NCBI GenBank assembly: GCA_964476245.1
Contig: CAYYYW010000028.1
Coordinates: 1-11,664 of the forward strand
Reading direction: 5' to 3'
DNA length: 11,664 bases
Source: CAYYYW01 sp964476245
Lineage (GTDB): Bacteria > Patescibacteriota > Microgenomatia > UBA1406 > HO2-37-13b
A model generated the notes under the pieces. That model did not search any database, was not told where the DNA came from, and worked only from the letters and a program-made list of their open reading frames with translations. A program made the position numbers and the translations under genes. Of this stretch, positions 7,097 to 11,664 are shown piece after piece; position 1 is the stretch's first letter, and every line of letters begins with the position of its first letter.

Positions 7097-8481
7097 AACT
7101 TTTTCATATAATACAATATTCTTTTGGAGGAGGCAATTTTCTGAAGCTTTATGATTTTAAAGTATCTGCCAAAAGCAGACTCAAATGAATTTTGGTTATA
7201 CTCGCTAAAAATATCTTTGCGGGTTGAAAGAAGAATTTGTACCTGCGAATCCTCCTTAGGGATGAACTCTATTATGAGACTACTCCCCATTAAACTCATA
7301 AATTCGGCGATACGGCCAAAAGGTAGATTGTTCGAAATAGCCAAATGATGAATAAGAGCAAGAGCCAAAACGCAGTCTGTTGGTCCTCGTTCAATAAAAG
7401 ATCTTCTTTCAGTGTTTTGCCAACCAACAGAGGGTGAGGGATTGGTCAAATCGGAAAAAAGAGGCAGGAGGTGTTTTTCGTTATTCTTTTTAACCTCAAG
7501 GTAATTTTTCTCAACAGCCAATGGATCAATATCAAACGCGATCGTTTCAATCTTCTGTTTGCTGGCTAATCGGGAAAATTCACCGGTATTGGCACCTAAA
7601 TCCCAAACCTGACGCGGGGAATCCATCTTAAGAAAAATAGTCACCAGTCTCTTTTTTTCAAGAAACGCTTTTTGACTATAGTTAGTTGCGGTATAATAGT
7701 GACTCCACTCTGATTTTGTCTTTTTTAAAGCCAATTTATCTATTGCTCTTTCAAGACTATTAATAATCGCCGATAGGCTTTGTTTGCCGATTTTCATTTT
7801 AAATTTCTTAAATTCCTGTCCCGCATCTGAAAAACGCTCTTGACTTTTGCCGTGAAGGTGTAGATGAGTCAAAAAAGAGAAGTTAAGCCATGTTTGAGGG
7901 GGGAGCAAACTACTCACCATATTCAAAGGAAGACCATCAACATAAACTAAAAGAAGTCGATTAAGTCTTATGTCTTTAGAACTCATCAGAGCCAGCGGTC
8001 CAAAAAAATGCTGACAAAACTGTCTATAAGCTACCCAAGGTTGTCCTTCATCATACTTTTCAAAAGAAAGACTATCTATTAGCACCGGTTTACCCTGATA
8101 GAACTGAATATTATAAGCACTGGCATCCTTAAGAGACATATTGTAATCCAAGGCTATTTTCTGAATTTTTAGAGTAAGAATCGCCGCATCTTTAAGCTGA
8201 CTAAAGCTCCATTCATAAGGATAAGAAATAAAAGGAATCTTTTCTGTTTCCAAGACGCAATAGGCATCCTTTGTTAAGGCAAGATTTTTACTTACCTTTT
8301 TAAAAGGAAGAAGCATTTTTTCATCGACTAATTTTTGATAAAGACCGGATTTAACTAGGAGATCAAAATCGGGGGCAAATGATTTGTTTACTTGTCTTAA
8401 CACTCGTCCGTTCCGATAGAACAGTTGACCGCTGGGATCACGAAAAGAACTTGGTTCGGTCGCCAGTTTATTTCTTATCAT
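7093..8481 (-). CDS. Fusion of protein-kinase-like domain and SAM-dependent methyltransferase (NoeA-like)
   Basis: The C-terminal domain (~residues 280-460) is a class I methyltransferase: VWDLGANTGEFSRLA (292-306) is the SAM motif, AFDID (315-319) the acidic end of strand 2, and DCVLALALIHHLAISNNLPF (369-388) the post-motif of the family related to nodulation protein NoeA. The N-terminal half begins FRDPSGQLFYRNGRVLR, as in that family. It holds KDASAYNIQFYQGKPVLID (118-136), which resembles a kinase catalytic loop (Asp119, Asn124) plus a DFG-type metal Asp136. Whether it phosphorylates anything is unknown. The stop overlaps the start of the sulfatase-like gene (ATGA), and its own start overlaps the stop of the 72-residue gene in the same way, so the three are translationally coupled. 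Likely substrate: a lipid-linked glycan or its phosphate (inference). Confidence 0.8.
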   Translation of the reverse strand: MIRNKLATEPSSFRDPSGQLFYRNGRVLRQVNKSFAPDFDLLVKSGLYQKLVDEKMLLPFKKVSKNLALTKDAYCVLETEKIPFISYPYEWSFSQLKDAAILTLKIQKIALDYNMSLKDASAYNIQFYQGKPVLIDSLSFEKYDEGQPWVAYRQFCQHFFGPLALMSSKDIRLNRLLLVYVDGLPLNMVSSLLPPQTWLNFSFLTHLHLHGKSQERFSDAGQEFKKFKMKIGKQSLSAIINSLERAIDKLALKKTKSEWSHYYTATNYSQKAFLEKKRLVTIFLKMDSPRQVWDLGANTGEFSRLASKQKIETIAFDIDPLAVEKNYLEVKKNNEKHLLPLFSDLTNPSPSVGWQNTERRSFIERGPTDCVLALALIHHLAISNNLPFGRIAEFMSLMGSSLIIEFIPKEDSQVQILLSTRKDIFSEYNQNSFESAFGRYFKIIKLQKIASSKRILYYMKKL

Positions 8482-8696
8482 TTAGGTTTTGTAATAGGTT
8501 TTTGAGGTTTTTTAAAAAAGTCGCGAATCTGCATAAAAAAAGACTTTAAAAAAGTTCTTAAAAAAAACATACCGCCAAGAAGTAGTCCAATAATAATCTG
8601 GATGATGTAACTTCCAGTCCCCGGATCAAGGTAGGCATGAGTTAATTTTGGCAAGACAAAAACCCCAACAGCAATCAATAAAAAATAATATAACAT
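8478..8696 (-). CDS. Small conserved membrane protein with DPGTGSY motif
   Basis: 72 residues. A hydrophobic N terminus (3-20) ends in LTHA, a possible signal-peptidase site. It is followed by YLDPGTGSYIIQIIIGLLLG, a motif-plus-helix I recognise from small hypothetical proteins encoded beside sulfatase-like and NoeA-like genes, and then a basic, lysine-rich tail (FFKKPQKPITKPK). No enzyme motif is present. It is the first gene of the presumed envelope operon and overlaps the next gene by ATGA, so it is probably a membrane partner or anchor for the downstream enzymes (inference). A promoter sits so close to the ATG at 8696 that the mRNA may be leaderless. Confidence 0.75.
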   Translation of the reverse strand: MLYYFLLIAVGVFVLPKLTHAYLDPGTGSYIIQIIIGLLLGGMFFLRTFLKSFFMQIRDFFKKPQKPITKPK

Positions 8697-8702
8697 TTTC
8701 TA

Positions 8703-8731
8703 AGTTTAACAAATTGCACTTTTAATATCAA
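8703..8731 (-). promoter_or_regulatory. Sigma-70-type promoter for the envelope operon
   Basis: On the minus strand TTGATA (8726-8731, five of six matches to TTGACA) and TAAACT (8703-8708, four of six to TATAAT) are exactly 17 bp apart. The expected start of transcription, 6-7 bases further on, falls on or next to the ATG at 8696, implying a leaderless message. No ribosome site is visible, which agrees. It lies in the 43-bp gap after the recombinase gene. Confidence 0.55.
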
Positions 8732-8739
8732 GATTCTTA

Positions 8740-9705
8740 TCATTTATTCCCCGAATGATATTTCTGGTGCACTTCCCTAAGCCGTAAATTAGTTACGTGG
8801 GTATAAATCTGGGTAGTAGAAATATTTTTGTGCCCTAACATTTCTTGAACGGAACGAATATCAGCTCCGTGCGCTAATAAATCACTGGCAAATGAATGAC
8901 GCAAAACATGAGGACCAATTCTAAATAAAATGCCGGCTTTTTTTCGATATTTATCTACCATCCGCTCAATAGAGCGACTGCTTAAGCGCAATTTTTCTTC
9001 GGTTAAACCCTCTTTAGCTTTGGGGCCTGAATAACGAATAAAAAGCGACCGACAAGGATCTTTTCTTCCATCAATATACTTCTTCAGCCATATTTTTGCT
9101 TTTTCAGATAAAAAAACTACCCTGGCTCGACCACCCTTCCCGATAATACCAAACTCACCTGATTCAAGATTCACTTGATCCCGATTTAAAGAAACCAACT
9201 CTGACACCCGAAGACCAGTAGAGAATAATACCTCCAAAATCGCCCGATCGCGAAGACCGCGAATCTTTTGAGTATTTGGCCCCTCCATTAGTTTTTTTAG
9301 TTCTTCCTTCAATAAAAATTTAATGTTGCGATCACTAAGCTTCCCAAGATCAATCATTTCTGGAGAAAGAACCTTTAATTTTTTTCTGATTAAAAAGCGA
9401 AAGAATGATCGAAGCGCCACTAAAAAATAATTCTGTGTTTGTCTTTTCAATTCACCTTTGTAAGGATTAAAATACTCTCTTGAAAGATAAAGCCTAAACC
9501 GGCGTATTGTGTCTTCTGTAACATCCTCAACCTTAAAATTCGCTTCTTCTTTTTGATATTTGATATTTGATATTTGATATTTTTTTAATAGCCATCCTTT
9601 GAAAAAGTTTAAATAATAAGAATACATCCTGATCGTCTTCTGCGACAGATTTTTATCCAACTCACAATACTCCAAAAATTGAAGAATGGCCTCATCAATT
9701 AGCAT
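8740..9705 (-). CDS. Tyrosine recombinase, XerC/XerD type
   Basis: 321 residues from the ATG at 9705; an upstream TTG at 9729 would add MKVDRVRF, which is not family-like. The N-terminal SAM-like DNA-binding domain (ILQFLEYCELDKNLSQKTIRMY) is followed by the catalytic domain with all six residues: Arg166 (TGLRVSEL), Lys190 (GKGGRARV), His266 and Arg269 (HVLRHSFASDLL), His292 (LGHKNIS) and nucleophile Tyr301 (TTQIYTHV). Such enzymes resolve chromosome dimers at dif or integrate mobile DNA; the length and the single copy in view favour the housekeeping role but do not prove it. Residues ~42-52 (KYQISNIKYQK) are an insertion encoded by heptamers in the linker between N-terminal helices. The gene start abuts a 9-bp repeat and the assembly gap, so its promoter is not visible. 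Confidence 0.92.
   Translation of the reverse strand: MLIDEAILQFLEYCELDKNLSQKTIRMYSYYLNFFKGWLLKKYQISNIKYQKEEANFKVEDVTEDTIRRFRLYLSREYFNPYKGELKRQTQNYFLVALRSFFRFLIRKKLKVLSPEMIDLGKLSDRNIKFLLKEELKKLMEGPNTQKIRGLRDRAILEVLFSTGLRVSELVSLNRDQVNLESGEFGIIGKGGRARVVFLSEKAKIWLKKYIDGRKDPCRSLFIRYSGPKAKEGLTEEKLRLSSRSIERMVDKYRKKAGILFRIGPHVLRHSFASDLLAHGADIRSVQEMLGHKNISTTQIYTHVTNLRLREVHQKYHSGNK
9551..9582. repeat. Four perfect 7-bp tandem repeats inside the xer gene
   Basis: TTTGATA is repeated four times without error (9552-9579) and runs into a T-tract. On the coding strand the unit is ATCAAAT, giving the codons of KYQISNIKYQK. The same ISNIK peptide appears in tgt at 1034-1088, from a less perfect array. Confidence 0.9.
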
Positions 9706-9730
9706 AAATCTAACTCTATCAACTTTCAAA

Positions 9731-9872
9731 CTTTATGAACTTTATGAACTTTNNNNNNNNNNNNNNNNNNNNNNNNNNNNNNNNNNNNNNNNNNNNNNNN
9801 NNNNNNNNNNNNNNNNNNNNNNNNNNNNNNNNNNNNNNNNNNNNNNNNNNNNAACTTTATGAACTTTATGAA
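9731..9872. repeat. 9-bp tandem repeat interrupted by a 100-N assembly gap
   Basis: CTTTATGAA is repeated twice plus a part copy on the left (9731-9752), then 100 N (9753-9852), then two copies plus a part copy on the right (9855-9872). The same repeat on both sides means the assembler stopped within one tandem array. Exactly 100 N is a placeholder, so the true length is unknown. The array fills most of the space between the recombinase start (9705) and the rhomboid stop (9915). Confidence 0.85.
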
Positions 9873-9914
9873 CTTTTAAACTATAATCTATATTAAACGA
9901 CATTGAAGATAAAA

Positions 9915-10580
9915 TCAAGAAATTCTTTTGGAGACAACATACCCAAAAACAAAACCGCCCACATGGGCAAACCAGGCAACACCCCCTTGTTGAATATCAA
10001 AAGTCACCAAAGATCCCAAACCGGAAAATACTTGAATAAAAAACCAATAACCAAGAAAGAACCAAGCTGGAAGTTCAACAATGTTTAAAAATCCAAAAAA
10101 TGTCGGCACCAAAGTTTCAATTTTAGATCTTTTGAATAAAACAAAATAGGCGCCAGCCACTCCCGAGATTGCCCCTGAGGCTCCAATCATCGGTAAACTA
10201 CTCCCCAGATTAAAAGCCAACTGCCCAAAAGCGGCTGCAAAACCAGCCATTATATAAAACCTCAGATATTTTAAGTGGCCTAACTCATCTTCAACATTAT
10301 CTCCAAAAATATGAAGAAACCAAAGATTGGAGATAAGATGAAACCAACCACCGTGAAGAAAAATAGAGTAGAGAATAAAACGGTAAGAAAAAGGGTTAAA
10401 AAAATTGAACCGCGACGGAACAAATCCATACTGAAAAACAAAGGCTTCAAAACCACCCTTAATGTGGTCAAAATCAGGGGCGGTAATTTGGACCAAAAAA
10501 ACAATCACCGTAACAAAAATAATAAAGTAGTTCACAAAAGGAAAACTTCTTCTTGGTGTTGAATCACGTATTGGAAACAT
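9915..10580 (-). CDS. Rhomboid-family intramembrane serine protease
   Basis: 221 residues with six or more membrane helices. It opens MFPIRDSTPRRSFPFVNYFI, the usual bacterial rhomboid start, and carries HLISNLWFL (His81, Asn85; oxyanion region), GASGAISG with nucleophile Ser135, and AHVGGFVFG with His206. The Ser-His dyad is complete, so it should cleave transmembrane segments of client proteins; the client is unknown. Upstream, only 8 bases from the ATG at 10580, lies a 30-bp imperfect palindrome that recurs before the TrpR-like gene, suggesting shared control. The TrpR-like gene ends 58 bp upstream in the same direction, so read-through transcription is also possible. The 3' end lies near the assembly gap. 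Confidence 0.93.
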   Translation of the reverse strand: MFPIRDSTPRRSFPFVNYFIIFVTVIVFLVQITAPDFDHIKGGFEAFVFQYGFVPSRFNFFNPFSYRFILYSIFLHGGWFHLISNLWFLHIFGDNVEDELGHLKYLRFYIMAGFAAAFGQLAFNLGSSLPMIGASGAISGVAGAYFVLFKRSKIETLVPTFFGFLNIVELPAWFFLGYWFFIQVFSGLGSLVTFDIQQGGVAWFAHVGGFVFGYVVSKRIS

Positions 10581-10588
10581 AATTTATT

Positions 10589-10618
10589 TTTCTACCACAC
10601 TATGTAGAGTTGTAGAAA
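10589..10618. promoter_or_regulatory. Putative operator, copy 1 (before the rhomboid gene)
   Basis: A 30-bp imperfect palindrome has outer arms TTTCTAC and GTAGAAA and a central CTA-TG-TAG. Twelve of 15 symmetric pairs match. It is 29/30 identical, in the same orientation, to the copy at 11226-11255. The CTA/TAG core is reminiscent of the CTAG half-sites of the E. coli trp operator. Binding by the TrpR-like protein is inference. Confidence 0.55.
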
Positions 10619-10638
10619 ATAAAACTAAATTTATTAGT

Positions 10639-11172
10639 TCAAATTTTTTTTCGTTTAAATTGTTCGTTCACTAACTCTTGAATCACGGCAAAAACTTTTT
10701 TCTTTTTCTCTGCGTTTTGAAGAAGGTCTTCGACTCTTTTTCGCTCGCGTTCTTCTAAATGATTAAGATACGTGCCAATTAATATTTGCGGAAGGCCATA
10801 GCCATAATAATCTCTTATAAGTTTAAATTTCTCCCTTCTCTTGGGTAATTTTTTAACAACATCTTTTAAACCCTCACCCGCCTCTTCTAGCCAAGATTTT
10901 ACTTTAGCGATTGTACCAAAACTACAGTGCAATTCTTCAATAATTTTATCTTGTTTTTTTCCAGCAAGTAAAAATTTGGCTATCCTTAATCTTTTACTTA
11001 AGTTTTTAATCTCTAACGCGGTTAACAAATCCTGAAGGAGTAGAGAAGTGCTTAAAGGATTTTTCACTAAAGAAAAGGCGTTGATAAGATCAAAGGTCAA
11101 ATCTGCCTGTTCATTTCTTGTTAATTTTTCCAGTCTTTTTGATTTTGTAGTGATATAAGGAAATTTTGGCAT
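10639..11172 (-). CDS. TrpR-like (YerC/YecD family) DNA-binding regulator
   Basis: 177 residues. Residues ~20-110 match the YerC/TrpR-related fold: LTFDLINAFSLVKNP, LLTALEIKNLSKRLRIAKFL (50-69, the family core), then a helix-turn-helix at ~73-95 (KQDKIIEELHCSFGTIAKVK). The C-terminal 70 residues (KRREKFKLIRDYYGYGLPQI onwards) form a charged, helical extension; YerC of Bacillus is only about 100 residues, so this form is longer. Ligand-binding residues of E. coli TrpR cannot be assigned with confidence, so tryptophan sensing is not claimed. A 30-bp palindrome lies 53 bp upstream and again before the rhomboid gene, suggesting autoregulation and control of the protease. No clear ribosome site precedes the ATG at 11172. 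Confidence 0.85.
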   Translation of the reverse strand: MPKFPYITTKSKRLEKLTRNEQADLTFDLINAFSLVKNPLSTSLLLQDLLTALEIKNLSKRLRIAKFLLAGKKQDKIIEELHCSFGTIAKVKSWLEEAGEGLKDVVKKLPKRREKFKLIRDYYGYGLPQILIGTYLNHLEERERKRVEDLLQNAEKKKKVFAVIQELVNEQFKRKKI

Positions 11173-11225
11173 ATTAAGATTGCTTTTAAGATTACTTTAA
11201 CATGTTAATAAATTTTTAGCAATCT

Positions 11226-11255
11226 TTTCTACCATACTATGTAGAGTTGTAGAAA
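11226..11255. promoter_or_regulatory. Putative operator, copy 2 (before the TrpR-like gene)
   Basis: It differs from copy 1 (10589-10618) by one base and shares the outer arms TTTCTAC/GTAGAAA and the CTA-TG-TAG core. It lies downstream of, or overlaps, the candidate promoters of the TrpR-like gene, the position expected for a repressor site. An alternative is that both copies are merely dispersed repeats flanking this gene. Confidence 0.55.
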
Positions 11256-11274
11256 TTTAATTCAATAAATTATA
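11238..11274 (-). promoter_or_regulatory. Candidate promoter region for the TrpR-like gene
   Basis: There are two options on the minus strand. One is a perfect TATAAT (11269-11274) without a good -35; the other is TTGAAT (11260-11265) with TACATA (11238-11243) 16 bp on, inside the operator. Either would place the palindrome where binding blocks transcription. I cannot choose between them from sequence. Confidence 0.35.
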
Positions 11275-11289
11275 AAAAGCTAACGTTTA

Positions 11290-11298
11290 TGTTAGAAT
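11290..11298 (+). promoter_or_regulatory. Extended -10 element before the tRNA-Ser fragment
   Basis: TG-T-TAGAAT is an extended -10 (TGn plus five of six matches to TATAAT), ending 14 bases before the tRNA 5' end. There is no convincing -35, which extended -10 promoters may lack. It suggests the tRNA-like leader and the nuclease behind it are transcribed rightward. Confidence 0.4.
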
Positions 11299-11312
11299 TA
11301 TATGGATGTAAA

Positions 11313-11347
11313 GGAGAGATGCGAGAGTGGTTTAATCGGCACGCCTG
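11313..11347 (+). tRNA. 5' half of a tRNA-Ser gene, interrupted in the anticodon loop
   Basis: The sequence folds as the first half of a class II serine tRNA: acceptor strand GGAGAGA (11313-11319), T8-G9, D-stem CGA/TCG closing the AGTGGTTTAA-type loop, G26, then the 5' anticodon stem CACGC and loop bases C32-T33-G34. An intact Ser tRNA of this type would continue with the rest of the anticodon and GCGTG. Instead a GC-rich hairpin begins at 11348, and no GCGTG, T-arm (GTTCRA) or acceptor complement (TCTCTCC) occurs before the window ends. CT-G fits a GGA anticodon, but this is a guess. It may be a split, intron-bearing or dead gene, or an assembly chimera. Confidence 0.6.
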
Positions 11348-11414
11348 TCCGCTCGACGAAGCGAGCGGATCCGCTCACGGCCCGCCCAGATACTTAAGCG
11401 GGGAGTTGAGCGGA
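11348..11414 (+). ncRNA. Tandem GC-rich hairpins with interchangeable arms ahead of the GIY-YIG gene
   Basis: Hairpin 1 has perfect arms TCCGCTCG (11348-11355) and CGAGCGGA (11362-11369) with a 6-nt loop. Hairpin 2 has perfect arms TCCGCTCA (11370-11377) and TGAGCGGA (11407-11414), with an inner stem CCCGC (11381-11385) / GCGGG (11398-11402). The right arm of 1 and left arm of 2 form the 14-bp palindrome GAGCGGATCCGCTC (11363-11376). Thus the arms can pair in several exclusive ways. The last arm overlaps the ribosome site GGAG (11412-11415) of the nuclease gene. The segment is far more GC-rich than its surroundings, hinting at an acquired element. Confidence 0.6.
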
Positions 11415-11424
11415 GAAAGCTAAT

Positions 11425-11664
11425 ATGTTTTATGTTTATGTATTAAAAAGTCTGAAAGATTGTAAAAAATATATCGGTTTCACTAAAAATTTGCAAGAAA
11501 GGTTTAGGCAGCATAATAATGGAGAAGTAAAAGCAAGTAAATCAAGAAGACCTTTTGAACTGATTTATTATGAGGCATATAAAAATGAAACCCAAGCAAG
11601 AAAACAAGAACTATTTTATAAAACCGGACAAGGAAGAAGAATTCTCAATAAAAAATTAGAAGAT
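11425..11664 (+). CDS. GIY-YIG family endonuclease, 3' end outside window
   Basis: 80 codons are open to the edge; the small family is usually 80-100 residues, so almost the whole protein is present. The start MFYVYVLKSLKD and KKYIGFTKNLQERFRQHNNG give the GIY (here VYV) and YIG strands, with the catalytic Arg and His region. KASKSRRPFELIYYEAY and the QARKQELFYKTGQGRR segment, with the metal-binding Glu, complete the fold. GIY-YIG domains cut DNA; stand-alone small ones (UPF0213/YhbQ-like) are poorly understood, and others are homing nucleases. GGAG at 11412-11415 is well spaced (9 bases) but lies in the arm of hairpin 2, so translation may depend on RNA folding. Its position after half a tRNA gene suggests it is part of the inserted element. 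Confidence 0.88.
   Translation, partial: MFYVYVLKSLKDCKKYIGFTKNLQERFRQHNNGEVKASKSRRPFELIYYEAYKNETQARKQELFYKTGQGRRILNKKLED

Noticed and set aside
7093..8481. UGA recoded as glycine, as in some CPR lineages
   Set aside because: TGA ends several genes exactly where family length and ATGA overlaps predict, so it is a true stop here.
1034..9582. CRISPR array as the explanation of the repeats
   Set aside because: Units are 7 bp, directly adjacent without spacers, lie inside genes, and no cas genes are present.
9903..10088. Short plus-strand frame near the assembly gap
   Set aside because: Antisense to the rhomboid C terminus, with no homology or start signal.
10311..10562. Lysine-rich plus-strand frame opposite the rhomboid gene
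   Set aside because: It is the antisense of membrane-coding DNA, and the rhomboid motifs on the other strand are unambiguous.
10589..11255. Paired 30-bp palindromes as dif-like sites for the nearby tyrosine recombinase
   Set aside because: They do not show the 11-6-11 layout or the conserved TTATGTTAAAT arm of bacterial dif sites. The regulator context fits an operator better, though recombination sites are not strictly excluded.
11313..11420. Complete tRNA gene with an unusual anticodon arm
   Set aside because: No T-arm consensus, no 3' anticodon strand and no acceptor complement in this stretch; only the 5' half fits.

Overview
The window looks like a draft-metagenome fragment from a Candidate Phyla Radiation (Patescibacteria) bacterium, most likely of the Microgenomates kind. 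This is inferred from AT-rich DNA with very short spacers, protein families typical of that group (a FemAB-like transferase, a DUF2079 membrane protein, a NoeA-like methyltransferase, a YerC-type TrpR-like regulator, a small GIY-YIG nuclease) and repetitive DNA inside genes. TGA acts as a normal stop: two ATGA start/stop overlaps use it. This argues against the UGA-glycine lineages. A run of exactly 100 N shows that the assembly is scaffolded.

Layout. Bases 1-756 (+) hold the 3' part of a FemAB-like peptidoglycan-bridge transferase. It converges on tgt (tRNA-guanine transglycosylase, 810-2018, -). Everything from there to 11172 is on the minus strand: an EamA transporter, a family 2 glycosyltransferase, a DUF2079 membrane protein, a membrane-anchored sulfatase-like protein, a kinase-like/methyltransferase fusion and a 72-residue membrane protein with a DPGTGSY motif. 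Read in transcription order (8696 down to 3112), the last five form a probable cell-envelope operon, with ATGA coupling between its first three genes and a promoter just in front of the first. Upstream of it lie a XerC/D-type tyrosine recombinase, a repeat-bound assembly gap, a rhomboid protease and a TrpR-like regulator. On the plus strand after 11290 come a candidate promoter, the 5' half of a tRNA-Ser that breaks off in the anticodon loop, a GC-rich double hairpin and a GIY-YIG nuclease gene that runs off the window.

The most unusual aspect is repetitive DNA. Degenerate AT-rich 7-bp tandem repeats occur in frame inside tgt, the glycosyltransferase, xer and the tail of the EamA gene, and also between genes. 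GC-rich or long palindromes are inserted in frame in tgt and in the DUF2079 gene. A 9-bp repeat flanks the assembly gap. These resemble in principle the heptanucleotide STRRs of cyanobacteria and the protein-coding palindromic elements of Rickettsia, but the sequences here are their own.

Two further systems deserve attention. A nearly identical 30-bp imperfect palindrome lies in front of both the TrpR-like gene and the rhomboid gene, which suggests an autoregulated two-gene unit. The interrupted tRNA-Ser plus hairpins plus GIY-YIG gene could be a homing or mobile cassette sitting in a tRNA anticodon loop.
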